Positions 34,651 to 47,447 are shown, numbered from the stretch's first letter. The stretch: DNA of 64,000 bases from Impatiens glandulifera (GCF_907164915.1 NC_061867.1:42268338-42332337), one strand, 5' to 3'. The notes: generated from the sequence alone by a model not told the origin. A program made the numbers and translations.

Positions 34651-34921
34651 TAATATCTTCTAGAAGATTGATGGTTATTCATATCAGTTGGTTTTTGTTG
34701 AGAATTGCATTATTTTAGCAGTATTGTAACTCATCCAAATAGGGTTCTTCTTCTCTGTAATTTGACAGGTGTTGCTGAAGGAAGCAGAGTATTCAAGTCC
34801 AGTTGTTGTTGTCAAAGAGTTTTTTTATTTTACTTTACATTTCACTTCTTAATTCACCTCCATGGATGGATCTTAACATTGACAAAGCTCATCTAGTTGT
34901 TGGGTGAGTTGTTTTTGCCTG

Positions 34922-36730
34922 ATGGATGATTCTGAAAGCACAAGCTATGGTGGGGAAGAACATGTCTTTGCAGCAGCTCGATATATGATCAAGGCATTAG
35001 GTGCTAGCAAGACCATTAACGACGATGTCAGAAAACTCCTCAATGACCTGGATTCCCATCTCTCGCTTCTCACTAAACTACCCGAGGATGATTCAGATGA
35101 AACTAAGCAGTTGAAGAAGCGATTAAAGTCTGTTAAAGAGAGGATATTAATATGGGAATCAAACAAGTCGAAAATATGGGATTTGGGAGCCGACAAATTC
35201 GCGGAGTACTTACAAGCAGTCCAGGATGTTCGAAGCTTGACCGACAGTCTGAGAAATTTGCTCCCAAATGGAATAATTGATATGGAAATCAATCAAAGTC
35301 ATGATGTTATTCAATTGGCAATGTTAAGAGTTGAGGATGAGTTAGTTCACATTCTTACTCAAAATCGGTTATTTCTTGAACTAGATTGTTTCTCTCCTCA
35401 TTCGTTCGAAGAAGAGACCGATTACGAAGAGTGGACAATTTATAATTTGTGTGAAGAAGAGGAGTTACGTTTGGCCGACTTAATCAATCCTGACGTAGTC
35501 CCTATAATTAAGTCGATCGCGAACACCATGTTTTCCTCGAGTTACGACCACGAGTTTTGTGACGCTTTTGTTGCCTTCTGGAAAACTGAGCTGGAGGAAT
35601 ATTTGGTCGCGTTCGATATCGGTTCTCTTACGATAGATGAGTTGTTGAAAATGGAGTGGTTGCAGTTAATCTCCAAGGTGAAAAATTGGATAAGGAATTT
35701 GAAAAACATAATCGTTTTCCTTGCTAGTTCCAAACGGTTATTCAACCTAACCCTAGGAGAATTTGGACCCATAAGTGGCGAGTCCTTCATCCGATCCTCG
35801 AAAGGCTCGATGATTTTCCTCTTAAACTTCGGTGTTGCTCTAGCTACTTATCCTCACGAGCCAGAAAGATTGTTCGACATACTTCATATTTACGAGTCCT
35901 TGGCCAATCTTGTTCACTACATAGACACATTATTCTCGGAACCTTCCGGAGCATTGATAAGAACCGAATGGAACAATCTTCTCGAAAGAATTGGGGAATC
36001 AGCCAAGGCAACTTTCATGAAATTTAACACTGCGGTTGCTTCAAAGACATCAACAACCCCTTTCCCAGGTGGTGGTGTTCATCATATGACTAAATATGTA
36101 ACCAACTACATAAATACGGTTACTGGTTTTAGCGTAACTTTGGATATACTTCTAAAGGGAGATGATGGGCAGACAGATTTGTCTTCCCATCTATTGGCGT
36201 TAATGTCTACTTTAGAAATGAGCCTTGAAATTAAGTCAAGACTTTACAAAGACAGTTCTTTGAAGCATATATTCATGATGAACAATATTCATTACATGGT
36301 GGAGAAAGTTAATGGTAAACCGCCTTTAAAATTTTTGGGGGACGAATGGGTAAAAGAACATACGATGAAGTTTCAGCAGCATGCAACGAGTTACGAGAGG
36401 GTAACTTGGAATAGGATCCTAGATTTGTTAAGGGTTGAGGAGAATATGTCCAGAAAGGTTAATTTGAAGCAGAGATTTAAGGAATTTAACGATGTTTTTG
36501 ATGATGTTTATAAGACTCAAGCGTCGTGGTTGATACCGAATCCTGAGCTTCGTAAGGATTTGAGGATTTCAATATCGCAAAAGGTTGTTGTGGCGTATAG
36601 AGGGTTTATTGGGAGAAGGCTTGTTGCCGAGAAGTATATTAAGTATAAAGAAGATGATTTGGAGGATTGTATATTGAATTTATTTGAAGGATGGGCAATG
36701 TCAATGCGAAAGTCTCAAAGAAGATGGTGA
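34922..36730 (+). CDS. EXO70: EXO70 exocyst subunit
   Basis: This single-exon frame of 602 codons begins at the ATG at 34922 (MDDSESTSYGGEEHVFAAAR). The open frame extends six codons upstream but without an ATG. The N-terminal 200 residues have the helical EXO70 lead (AARYMIKALGASKTINDDVR, LNDLDSHLSLL). The Exo70 domain follows to the end, with family landmarks PFPGGGVHHMTKYVTNYINT (about residue 379), LGDEWVKEHTMKFQQHATSY, TWNRILDLLRVEE, and the C-terminal FKEFNDVFDDVYKTQASWLI and AYRGFIGRRLVAEKYIKY. Plants have many EXO70 paralogs, often intronless like this one. The protein tethers secretory vesicles at the plasma membrane through phosphoinositides and the exocyst. I cannot assign a subclade with confidence. 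No stops or frameshifts were seen, so it is probably functional. The upstream tandem array may affect its leader. Confidence 0.93.
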   Translation: MDDSESTSYGGEEHVFAAARYMIKALGASKTINDDVRKLLNDLDSHLSLLTKLPEDDSDETKQLKKRLKSVKERILIWESNKSKIWDLGADKFAEYLQAVQDVRSLTDSLRNLLPNGIIDMEINQSHDVIQLAMLRVEDELVHILTQNRLFLELDCFSPHSFEEETDYEEWTIYNLCEEEELRLADLINPDVVPIIKSIANTMFSSSYDHEFCDAFVAFWKTELEEYLVAFDIGSLTIDELLKMEWLQLISKVKNWIRNLKNIIVFLASSKRLFNLTLGEFGPISGESFIRSSKGSMIFLLNFGVALATYPHEPERLFDILHIYESLANLVHYIDTLFSEPSGALIRTEWNNLLERIGESAKATFMKFNTAVASKTSTTPFPGGGVHHMTKYVTNYINTVTGFSVTLDILLKGDDGQTDLSSHLLALMSTLEMSLEIKSRLYKDSSLKHIFMMNNIHYMVEKVNGKPPLKFLGDEWVKEHTMKFQQHATSYERVTWNRILDLLRVEENMSRKVNLKQRFKEFNDVFDDVYKTQASWLIPNPELRKDLRISISQKVVVAYRGFIGRRLVAEKYIKYKEDDLEDCILNLFEGWAMSMRKSQRRW

Positions 36731-37921
36731 AGATTTATCAGGAAAAAAGGTCGGTTTGATATCTTATTCGATTCCATTTCTTTTTTACAGTACTTGGTTT
36801 TTGATTTAGGATACTGTTTGTTTGTGTTGTTGTATTATATGACTTCAATTTATGTTAGCTGTAATATATGTTCTTTTGTGCATGTGTTCTAGATACCTTG
36901 ATATGTGAAATGAGTAAAAAATCATCTTTTTGTACAGTTACTGCTCAAGAAATGGTCATTTACTTATGTTTAAAAGTTTAAATGGTCCAACTGCCCTTTT
37001 TAGACCTGATGATTGGCTAGGCTTATTGCTCTCTAATGACACAATAATGTTTTATTTGAAATAAATTGTGGAAATGTTGTTTCATGTTTTTCTGTTACGG
37101 GATCTATTAAATAACTGTTTTGTCTCTTCGTGTGAGGGAATTAGGGTTCAAATCCGATTAATCTTTGGTTGGTCGGTTTTGTTTTATATTCTTTCCTTCT
37201 CCTCATTAATAATTCCATTTTGATAAAAAAAAATCGTGTTAAAGTTGCCACATAAGAAAAATAAAAAGAAATTAATCAAAATGTTCTATTTAATATTATT
37301 ATATATTTTAGTTAAAGTATCTTTCTTCTTAGTTAAGAAAAAATATATTATAAATCTTTAATAAAATGTGAACAACATATATTGTTAAAAAAGTTATGAC
37401 TTTCCATTAGTTTCATAAATGGGGAGATTATAAAAATGATATTTTGATTTAGAAAATATTGGTAAATTCATTATAATTATCATTTTACATAAAAACCACA
37501 TCGAAATTACAAATTTGATCCATTTTAGGGATGGACTTGTATGTTAGTGTAGACCATGTTTAATTATATATGTTTGTAAGAGGTTTGTTTTAAGTATAAA
37601 AATAATAATTATAAAATAAAAATGATCATAAACTTTTTTATTATCTCGGTTCAAATTTGTTTTAACTAATTAAAATTGCATCTTGTATCTATTTAAAAGA
37701 ATTTATGCTGAAATAATTTGTATTTTTAAATGGTACGAATATAAAAACTCGAACATCAATTACTAATCAAATTTGTTTCTTACCATTTTTTTTATTACAT
37801 ATTCAAGCTAATAAGAATTGTTTAAGTTACAATAATTTTATTTAAATATTAATGATTCAATTCATATTAAAAAATCTTAATTTTGATGTAAATAAAATTT
37901 CAATTCAAAACAAATACATTT
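36731..37921. other. EXO70 3' flank and AT-rich spacer
   Basis: The first 350 bases probably contain the 3' untranslated region. The remainder is AT-rich with no frame. GGTTCAAATCC at about 37147 resembles a Pol III B-box but lacks an A-box upstream. Confidence 0.5.
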
Positions 37922-38520
37922 GAGTAAGGCCATCTCAAATTTATAAACTCATTTTCAAACTTAAAATTCAATAAATGTTACATGAAATGAAATAGTAATT
38001 CTTAAATTCAAAAAAAATATTCTCAAAATATTTCATTTTACACCAACTTTTTAACTTTTAAAATAATACTTATATATTTATCTAATATTATAAATTAAAC
38101 CCCATAATTTTAAAATAACTTATTTATTTTTAAATTTTCATTCAATAATAGAAAATTTAGATAAAATTAATTATAAATCAATAATTTATACACATAAAAA
38201 AACAAATTAAACATTATTAAGTAAATACAAATTATATTTTAGTTTTTTTTTTATAAATGTTATTAATTATTATAAATTTAAGATATGTAAAAAATATTAA
38301 TATAAAATATAGCATAATAACAAAAATTAAAATATAAATAAATTAAAATAATAAATTATATAAATAGTTTAATACTGATAAAAATAGTGTCAACCAACCA
38401 ATTCTCTATTAATGAAAGAGAATTACTCAAAATAAGTTTATGTTGTGCTGGGTTGGAGAAAATAAATTTGTGTTTAGTGCTGGGTTGGAAAAAAAAAATA
38501 TGTTTTGGGTTTCTTTGGGC
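37922..38520. mobile_element. MITE-like element, second copy of the 10.8 kb family
   Basis: The left end (AAGGCCATCTC … AACTCATTTTCAAACTT … ATGTTACATGAAATGAAATA GTAATTCTT pattern) matches the reverse complement of 11330-11494. The right side holds two copies of GTGCTGGGTTGGA (about 38449 and 38480), corresponding to the TCCAACC end. The interior is A/T only. The right boundary is uncertain. Confidence 0.5.
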
Positions 38521-38611
38521 CTAACAAAATTAAATTTATAGAAGACGGGAACTTTTGGGGAAATTTGACGAGATGATTTATAAAGAAATTAAAATGAACT
38601 TGTGATAATTG

Positions 38612-38930
38612 CATAATTTTAAATGTGTTGACGATCATTTCATAATTTTTTTTTACGAAATTGTCCTCGTTGAGCGGTTGCGAGACGCAACCGAATGCCT
38701 TGTAAAAAGTCTACAATTACGAGACGCAATTTTTTTTTTGAAAAGTCCACAAAAAAAATATTTGCATCTTGCGATTGTCGATTGCGTCTCAAGAATGCCG
38801 ATTGCTTCTCGCAACCGGGGTTGCGTTATGGCGATTTGTGTACTTTTCACATGACATTCGGTTGCGTCTCGCGACAGAGACAATTTCATTAAAAAAAAAT
38901 ATGAATTAGTCACCGCAATTAAAATTACAC
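38612..38930. mobile_element. foldback MITE with GAGACGCAACCG arms
   Basis: GTTGCGAGACGCAACCGAAT at about 38678 is inverted as ATTCGGTTGCGTCTCGCGAC at about 38856. Pairing continues outward through ACGAAATTG / CAATTTCATT and the flanking A/T tracts to about 38612 and 38930. Inner copies of GATTGCGTCTC and GATTGCTTCTCGCAACC show further local duplication. It has no coding role; the overlapping frames in both directions are shadows. Confidence 0.6.
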
Positions 38931-39598
38931 CCACTTATTTACCCTTATTACACCCACTTATTTATCCATATTAGAGGATCATTCCTCAAATTTCCGAACT
39001 TTTGAACACATTATTAAAATAGATAACAGGGGAATGGTTGAAATTTAATCGTTGGAACGCACGATTCTCGAACAAAACCTTTTTTTTTTTTCTTTTTGTG
39101 AACTGTGTTCAATTCATCGTCTTCTTCTTCTTCACAACTCACAAGTGCTGTGATTTTGGATGTGGGTTTTCGAGATTTAGTCGCCTTTCGGTTAGACGTC
39201 ATTGGCTTGCATTATTTAGGATCCGTTTGTCTCTTTCTGAATCATCGGTCATTCAAGATGAAGTTTGGGAAAATGGGTTTGATCCCTGTCTGTTTCATTT
39301 TCTTCTATTGCTTAAATTTCAAGAACGAAGTTTGATAAATCCTTTCTATCTCTCAGGTCTTGTTGTATCTTGTTAGTCTTTATCTCTTTTCTAGTTTATG
39401 AATAATAAATCAGCTTTGTCTACTATTTGATTACCAACCTTATGTTTCTGGGTTTGGTTTGAGACCCTCTTTTTCTTTCTTTTCCATTCATGGAAAATCT
39501 TGCATCTCCATTTTTGGTTCAAACAACTGAAACAGTGATGAACTCTTATTTTGTGGAATTTGGGTAGGTTTCTTTTTTTGAAAATTTGGGTGAGAAAC
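38931..39598 (+). promoter_or_regulatory. putative promoter and 5' leader of the POLAR-like gene
   Basis: This is the stretch between the foldback element and the POLAR-like start codon. From about 39040 it has balanced composition with CT-rich runs (TCTTCTTCTTCTTC near 39120) typical of a plant leader. CTCTCAGGTC and a TTGTTAG could mark leader splice sites. The frames here are not supported as protein. Confidence 0.4.
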
Positions 39599-41821
39599 AT
39601 GGATTTTTGGTTGGCTATTGCAGCTGCTACTGCCTGTTATATGGCTAAACAATTGAAAGTTCTTCAGGATTCAAAATGTGTGAAAGTTGATGAAAAACTG
39701 TCTTCTGAAGTTGAACAAGATGATTCTGAGAATGTTTGTAGTCATTGCAACAACAACATAAAACTGGCCAATATAAGTGATTATTATGAGAATGACAATG
39801 TATTCTCAATTTCAAGTTTATTTTGTAGCAAGAAATTTGAGAACTCATTGCCACCAGAGCATTGTAGAAGAGATTCTAAAGGCCGAAGAAGAAACTCATT
39901 GAGCATTCGACGATCCAATGCTAAATCAACTAAAACAACGTATAATTCCTTAGAAAGCTGCTTAAAGGCCCAATTGATCAATAATGAAATTATTGGAATG
40001 GAAGATTATGTCATCTGTTCTGGAAGGAAGATTGAAGCTAGGACTGAGGAAGATCAGCCTGAAAAATTGACCTTTGCCAGTGAAGAAGTTGATGGGGAAT
40101 ACTCCAATCCACCAATCGGTACAATCCTTTCTCATTGAGTGTTTTTTAAATCATTTAGCATAAATATTTGCATAGAAGTTCATTGCCTACTTCACATTTT
40201 TCGTTAGCTTTTCTTTTCCTTTTTTCTTCGTGTATAGTTTATTAATTTGCTGTGATCTCGAAGCTTAACTCTAATATTGATTGCATGGTTATTTCTTTGA
40301 ATTTGATCAGGATCATCCCATAAAGCAGCTTTGTTCATTCTTGGTATATCATTGGGCATTGTATCTTCATCCTTATCGAATAGGAGGGAGGTAGATAAAT
40401 TGAATAGACTGTTGAATCAGACAGAAAACTTGGTCCAAGATCTTCAAGAAGAACTTGAGCTGAAAGACTCATTAACTGTAAAAGAGCTTGTAAACGAGGA
40501 TCATGATTCACAAGAAGCAGATGACAGTGCAAAGGGAGTTGTATTATCTTGCAAAAGGAGTTTGAATGAATCACCTAAACATGACCACAGTAATGAACAA
40601 CGACTTGATGAGAAAGGCAATGAACATTCTGAAGCTATAGCTAAAATTGAAGCAGAGCTCGAAGCTGAACTGGAGTTGTTGGAACTAAACTTGTGTTCAT
40701 CAAGTTTGGAAGGAAAACTAACACAAATAGTTGACGAGGTAATGAGCCAAAAACCACCATGATCTAGAAAAAAAAATTAGATGACAGATGACTTTAATAA
40801 TCTGGATCTTGATCTAGAAAATGAGCCAGTTTGTTATTTTATTGGAAAATCATCAAAGTTAAAGTTGAAAGGGTTTTTTCTCCTTTTGGTCCAGATTATA
40901 GTGACTTTTGTTGCTTTATTTGATATACAAATGATATTTTAGATCATGATCAAATTATAGTGTAATGTAAATTATATTTTACATCATTATGATTTTTTTT
41001 AAATACCTAATATATGGATTATGATATAAAATCAATCTTGTACTAAATGCAAAACTTGACTTTTATAATTTGAACATTTACAATTTTCTAATGAGATTGT
41101 GATAGACACCAGTTTCCAAAATACTCATAATTATTTTCTTATGAATGGAAACTTTATACTTGGCATGGTTTCTGTTACTCATTACAAAATCTATTCTTTA
41201 CCACAGAAGGATCAGGATTTCATAGCAGGTTTGGCCGAGGGTGAGATATTCGACAGACAACTCGATAGACAACCTTATGCAGATCGAGATGGGAGTGGTT
41301 TCTCAACAACTCATTCAATGCATGATGCAGTCAACCCACATGAATTGAGCTTGTGTTTACACCAAATCATCCAGTCCAAATTAGAAGAGAGGATTCGGGA
41401 GCTTGAAACAGCTCTTGAGAAAAGCGAGAAGAAGAAAGTTCAAACCGAGCAAATAGACCATGATGTGATTTCATGGGCAAATCCAGCTATTGTTATAAAT
41501 CTATCTGAAGAGGCATCAGACACGAAAGAGGATAATGATCAATCATCAAGAGAACAAGATCAAGATATTCTGTTAGATCAGAATCGATGGACAAATCAAC
41601 ATTACTTAATGCAATGCTACGATAGTAATGAATTGCCAACTTTTTGTAGTCAGGAGAATGAGAATTTTGAAGACTTGGGTATTATTAGTGAGGATGAAAA
41701 TGATGATTATAGTCATGATCAAGAAGAGTTGTTGATAAAGAAGATTGTGGAGAGAGCCAAGAAAGGTTCTGTGGTGGCATTGGTGAATGCTCAGAAACAA
41801 TTGGACAGATTTGATCAATGA
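39599..41821 (+). CDS. POLAR-like cell polarity protein
   Basis: There are three coding exons: 39599-40118, 40311-40738 and 41207-41821. All have GT/AG sites and matching phases, giving 520 residues. Exon 1 starts MDFWLAIAAATACYMAKQLK, a hydrophobic N-terminal segment. Exon 2 opens SSHKAALFILGISLGIVSSS, a second hydrophobic stretch, and a coiled coil VDKLNRLLNQTENLVQDLQE. It continues SLTVKEL and IEAELEAELELLELN. Exon 3 has DFIAGLAEGEI, VNPHELSLCLHQIIQSKLEE and the coiled coil RIRELETALEKSEKKK. This order matches the plant POLAR / POLAR-like family, membrane-peripheral scaffolds that localise asymmetrically and recruit GSK3-type kinases in stomatal lineage division. The last part (DYSHDQEELLIKKIVERAKK) is typical of the POLAR-like members. 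The family call is from recognised motifs, not an alignment. No damage was seen. Confidence 0.87.
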
Positions 41822-43300
41822 TATAAGGTGACCATGAATTCCTCCTCTCTTTTTTTCTTTACTCAACCTCATTTCATTACAGCATAGAAGTTCTAAATCA
41901 TTTCTTTTATTTGTGATCCAAGATATTTAGATCTTCAAGATCTTCCATATACAACCCAAATTAGAAAGAATGCTGTCAAATCTTAAACAAAGGTTTTAAA
42001 TCCCCTCATTTGTATCACATGTGATGTGGAACTAAATCCCAACCAGTATTATAAGAGTCTAACTTGCTACTAACATTTAAACTCTTAAAAAAGGTTGAAT
42101 GTATGTAGATGAAGTAGAAAAAACTTAATGAGATGTCGCAGCACATTGGATTGTGAAGAAGTTAGAACAAGGAAGGTCAGCACATGATTGAATAATAAAC
42201 TTTCACGCTGAAATAAAAAACGAAGTAAAAAATTCCATAACAAATTTACAAACCGCCACATCGGAGAGTGGAAGACAAGACCCACGAATCATCGATGGTA
42301 GGGGGAGTCCCTCATGCGACAAAACACTATACATGATGCCTCTTCAACGAATCAAGCAGCTTCTGAAGATGATTTAAGAAGAACATCTAATCGAAGAGAT
42401 GTTAGAAGAACAATATATAGGACTTGATTATGAAAGACCTCTGGAGAATTCAATGAACGAATAAGATATAATGCTCAATAGGTGAATAAGAAGCCATAAT
42501 GGAAGAAGAACATCTTTGAAATGACAAATAGAGGAGGGAGTTAATGAAGCCTGCTGCTAAAGTCTTCTGAAAAAGAATAAAGAATGAACACAAATAATCC
42601 ACTATCAATTAATGTTATTTGGTAGAAAAACTCTCCAACAACAATATTGGTACTTTTAAATAAGTGTGGAAACAATTTAGCTTGGTACTTACTCCTTTTT
42701 TTTTTTTAAGAATGGATTTATTTACCGGGATGCATATCAAACCCTTGATGTCGATTTACTACATTTCAAACCGTCGATTTGAACAATTAAAAAATCGATT
42801 GGATTCATTGACGAATTTATTAGAATAGATTAAAAAAATATCAATAACAACAAATATTTATTTTCATGTACAATTTATATGAATAAATAACAATATAATT
42901 AAATATAATTAATAATGTCTAGGTACACCATTTATAAACAATGTCACTAATGAGGTACACTAGCACAATTCATGAAAATTTCATAAATAATGTTATATTA
43001 TATTTATATTTATATGAAAAATGTAGTTATAAGATCCACTTCTTTAAAAAAAAATACAATTATACTTTAAAACATAACTACATTATAAGATCCACTTCTT
43101 AAAAAATAAAAATAAATATACTCTAAAACACAACTACATTATACTAATAGTTTTGAGATTAAATTTGTCTATTATTAATAATATTTAATATTTTAATAAT
43201 CCAATGGAATAGTCCATACTCGTGTTTAATAGACTAAAGGTTAGTCCGTTTCGAGGATAATCATTCAATGGGAGTTTGATTAGTTGGAAAAATCATCTAA
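41822..43300. other. POLAR-like 3' flank and intergenic DNA
   Basis: The first 300 bases likely hold the 3' untranslated region. From 42080 to 42620 the sequence is purine-rich on the + strand with no supported frame and may be a retroelement relic. At about 43028-43140 a 60 bp unit (ATAAGATCCACTTCTT … ACAACTACATTATA) is tandemly duplicated. Confidence 0.45.
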
Positions 43301-43929
43301 TAATAATTGTGGAATAATTGTTTTTTTCTCTTTGAATACTTCAATGAGATAATCACGAGTACTAAACGAGATAGCAAACGATACAAATTAAGTACACAAA
43401 ACAAATCAATTTTGCTTGGAAATCCAACAAGGATAAAACCACGAGACATGTAGGTATCTTAAAACACAATTCACTAGATTGTACTGAGTTACACCAAAGT
43501 CTTCTCTAGCACTCTAAATGTGCAGTATTATAAGTCTTCACTTTTAATGAAGGATTATAAGAACAATGACAAAAAAGATTTCACCGAAGTGGAATGCTCA
43601 AATGAGTATCCGAGATAAGTCCATACAAAGATTTAGACTAATTAGATTTTAGAGAACTGTGCGATGATTCACCTCCTGTGATTCGAGCCAAAACTGACAT
43701 CGTTAGACTGCTCGATCGTCTCATTGAAACTCTGAATATCTAACTCTATTTTTGTTTATTATCTCTTTATGTCTAGTTTTTTTGTATCTAACTAGACAAC
43801 TTTGCTACCTATTATATAGTATAGAATAATATATAATATATTATTAATCAAAGTCCAATGGGTCAGACACTAAATAAACTCTCCCTTTGGCTCGTATAGT
43901 GGGCTCAAATAGGCCCGCTCTTCGTCAAA

Positions 43930-45010
43930 AACTTCAAGCTTCTATTTCGATAAAGGTTTAATCATCATATTAGATTCATTCTCACTGGTATGAACTTTCT
44001 CTAAGTTTAATTGTTTCATCTTGAGCATATCTTGAATCTAGTGGTACCTCACTTCAATATGTTTGAATTTTGAATGAAATGTGGATTTTTTGGAGAAATG
44101 AATAATGCTCTGACTATCACTATACACCGTGTACTTTTCTTGCCACAGACCCAATTCTCCTAAGAACTTTCTTATTCAAAATACTTCCTTACAACTCTTA
44201 GTGATTGCGATATACTCTGTCTCCGTAGTGGATAGAGCAGCACACCTCTGTAACTTGTACTTCCAAAGACAACTCCTCCTACGAAGGTCATTAAAAATCC
44301 TAAAACGGACTTTCTAGAATTAACGTCACCAGCCATATCTGAGTCCATGTACCCAACTAGAATAGGATCTTCATTGCCATAACCTAGCACACCTTTAAAG
44401 TGTCTTTCATATACCTAAATATCTGCTTGACTATTTCTTAATGATTTTTCCCGGATTTGAGAGAAATCAACTAACAACGCCAATTGTATGAGCAATGTCT
44501 GGTCTGATATAGACCATATCATACATCAAACTCCCAACTGCAGATACGTATGAAACTTTCTTTATCTCAATTTCTTTTTTCTCACTTGTCAAACATTACT
44601 TTATAGAAAATTTGAAGTAACCTGTAAATGGAGAGTTGACTTCATTCGCTTTATTAATGTTAAACTATTCAAAACCTTCTCAATGTAGCTCTCTTGATAT
44701 ATCCATAACTTCCCATTTTTCTGTCACGCGAGATCTTCATTTCAAGTATCTTTTCGTTGACCCTAAGTCTTTAATTGCAAAACACTTGCTCAACTCTACC
44801 TTCATTTTGTTAATATTGACAACATCACGACCAATGATCAACATGTCGTCGACATACAACAACATAATGATGAAGTCGTTATTTAAGTACTTTTAATAAA
44901 CACACAGTGATCTGATGCAATCTTGCTATATCCATGACTCATCATAAACGAGTCAAATTTTTTGTACCACTACTTCGGAGTTTGATTGAGTCAGACACGT
45001 TTTTTTTTCA
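43930..45010 (-). pseudogene. copia C reverse transcriptase C-terminus and RNase H (broken)
   Basis: On the minus strand, VCKLKK then NQTPK-WYKKFDSFMMSHGY (44940-45010) is followed by the YVDD box (MSTTC frame change; codons TATGTCGACGAC at about 44849) and SKCF-like residues. RNase H starts at about 44390 with ILVGYMDSDMAGDVNSRKSVLGFLMT and continues in broken frames to about 43950. Frame changes are frequent. The first residues continue directly from the piece at 47448 once copia D is removed. Confidence 0.78.
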
Positions 45011-45020
45011 ACTTACACAC

Positions 45021-45255
45021 TGTTGAAAAGAGATTACAGAAATATCTTTGTATTATTGTAGCAAAAGATGTTATTATTGTATTTACACATAAGAGACTAT
45101 TAATAGGCAATTACGAGTTAGTCGTTAAACACAAACCTTTGAGCTTCCTAATTGTTGAGCTTATCTATGAGTTTTCTAATTTGAACTTATTTATAATACA
45201 AAGACTACTAAATATAAACTCTTAGGTTAATTTCATATATTACATATTTTTAACA
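45021..45255 (-). repeat. 3' LTR of copia D
   Basis: It begins TGTTGAAAAG and ends TTTTTAACA on the + strand, 235 bp, directly next to the polypurine tract TTGAGAGGGAG (minus strand, 45256-45266). It is short, as in many small copia families. Only one LTR is present. Confidence 0.75.
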
Positions 45256-47430
45256 CTCCCTCTCAAGTGAGGAGTAAAGAGATTAATTACTCCTAACTTA
45301 TCGATGATGCTATCAAAGTTTCTTTTATCTAGAGCCTTCGTGAAGATATCAACAAGTTGATATTTTCTAAGTACAAAGGGGGTTTCAATCTCACCAGATT
45401 GAACTTTCTCACGAACAAAGTGACAGTCAACTTCAATGTGCTTGGTGCGCTCATGGAATACTGGATTTGATGCAATATATCTAACAGCATTGTTGTTGCA
45501 ATACATTTTTATAGTTTTGAGCTCAACTCCCAATTTTGTAAGAATATATTTAATCCAAATCAGTTCTCAGGTAGTGGCTGCCATAGCACGATATTCAGCT
45601 TTGGCACTTGAATGGGCAATAGTATTTTGCTTCTTACTTCTCCACGTCACTAGATTTCCTACAACGAATGTACAAAAGCCGGTAGTCAACTTTCTGTCAA
45701 AGCTTCCTGCCCAATCAACATTAGTATAGCCAATGACGTCCATGCAGTTGTTTCTCTTCATCCATATGCCTACTCCAGGAGTAGTTTTAAGATAATGTAG
45801 AATCTTGTAAAGAACACAAAGATGTGAAGTTCTTGGAGCATTCATGAATTGACTTACTTGCTAACTACAAAGGTTATATTGGGATGAGTAACTATTAGGT
45901 AGATAAGTTTACCTACAAGTCTTTGATACATACCAATGTCATGAAGATGTGTACCTTCTTTAGTGTTTAATTTAGCAGTTATTTCAATGGGAGTCTTTAC
46001 GAGTTTTGCAACAAGCTTACCAGTTTCTTTTAATAAGTCCAAGACATATTTTCTTTGAGAAAGAAACAAATCTTTCTTAAAATGAGCAATTTCTATCCCC
46101 AAGAAATACTTGAGAGTGTCAAGGTCTTTAATGTCAAACTGATCCTGTAGATACTTTTTAACCTTAAGGATATCACTTTGAGCTATTATTTGTTATTATA
46201 ATATCATCCACATACATAAGTACAATAGTTATAGTGTTGCCAGTAGTTTTTAATAAAAAAGAAGAATCGACAAAGCTTTTTTGAAAGTTGTGATGAACAA
46301 GGGCTCTATTAAGTTTAGCATACCATGCCCTTGGAGATTGTTTGAGTCCGTAATAGATTTATTCAACCTACAAACATATTTTGAGTTAAGATTTTCCTTA
46401 TAGCCTTATGGGATAAACATATATACTTCTTCTTGCAGACCGCCTTGAAGAAAAGTATTTTTTACATCCATTTGATGTAAATCTCAATTTTGATTCGCAA
46501 CAATAGATAATAATATCCTTACAGTGCTCATTTTTGCTATGGGTGCAAAAGTTTCCTCATAGTCTAATCCATAAGTTTGGGTGTATCCTTTGGTAACAAG
46601 TCGGGCTTTATATCTTTCAGTTTTTCCTAAGCTATCATACTTAATTTTGTATATCCATTTATAACCAACCACTTTCTTAGTTTTAGGAAGAGGGACAAGT
46701 GGCCATGCATTAATTTTTTTAGAGCCTCTAATTCATTATTCATGGAAACACACCAATTAAGGATGGACTTGACTTCTTGAAATGTTTTCGGCTCTATTTG
46801 ATCAAGAGATGAGATAAAAGCATGATATTCATTAAAGACATTTTCATAAGATAACTATTTTTGAATGAGATACTTTACCGAATAAAGATGATAATCTTTA
46901 AGCTTTTTCGATGGTTGAACAACCTTTGAGGACCTTCGAACATTATCATCCCTTGTAGTTGTTTCTGAAATGTCTTTAGAGATAGATTCATTGTTACCTT
47001 CTCCCCCTGAAGGTGTACTTAGTGTCTTAGGAATAGTGTTTGGATTGTCACTTTGAGTTTATTCATTATTTGTGACCGGATCATTGTGACTTTCTTCTTG
47101 TGGGATATCACATGGTGTCCCTTTTTCTACTTCTTTATCTAGAACAGTATTTGAATCGCTATCAGAAGGAATATTCATACAAGAACAATTCATATCCAGG
47201 GGCAATACATGATCTTGCCAACCAAACTCATTGAGATCATCACTATTATCCTCCTTATTTTTGTAGTCAAATTCATCTTCATTAAAGATGACATTACGAT
47301 AAATATAGAGTTTTTTAGAAATAGCATCATAACATTTATATCCATTTTGGGTAGTAGAATAACCAAAAAAAATAACTTTAACTTATTGAGGACTTAATTT
47401 ATCAATATGGTAAAAACTCATGTATGAATA
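45240..47430 (-). pseudogene. copia D pol: integrase end, reverse transcriptase, RNase H (broken)
   Basis: Reading the minus strand from 47430: HIDKLSPQ, VIFFGYSTTQNGYKCYD and NVIFNEDEFDYKN are the integrase C-terminal region. Reverse transcriptase has [40 protein letters not shown], a broken palm near 46200-46480, and GIEIAHFKKDLFLSQRKYVL. RNase H has VIGYTNVDWAGSFDRKLTTG, NTIAHSSAKAEYRAMAATT, and FHERTKHIEVDCHFVREKV ending LVDIFTKALDKRNF. Frames are long, so decay is moderate. Confidence 0.86.
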
Positions 47431-47447
47431 CCTTTAACTGTTAAAAA

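Larger units (their letters stand above)
45021..47440 (-). mobile_element. 5'-truncated Ty1/copia element D inside copia C
   Basis: Its 3' LTR is 45021-45255. Upstream on the minus strand come RNase H, reverse transcriptase and the end of integrase. The element stops at about 47440, without integrase core, protease, gag or 5' LTR. It splits the copia C reverse transcriptase between FKVIDKE and VCKLKK. Missing 5' parts mean a later deletion, because LTR elements insert whole. Confidence 0.75.

Noticed and set aside
37100..37210. GGTTCAAATCC, an exact Pol III B-box match, as a possible tRNA or SINE
   Set aside because: No A-box at the right distance and no cloverleaf can be drawn around it.
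39014..39376. Short frames on both strands ahead of the POLAR-like gene
   Set aside because: They fall in CT-rich leader-like DNA and have no family resemblance.
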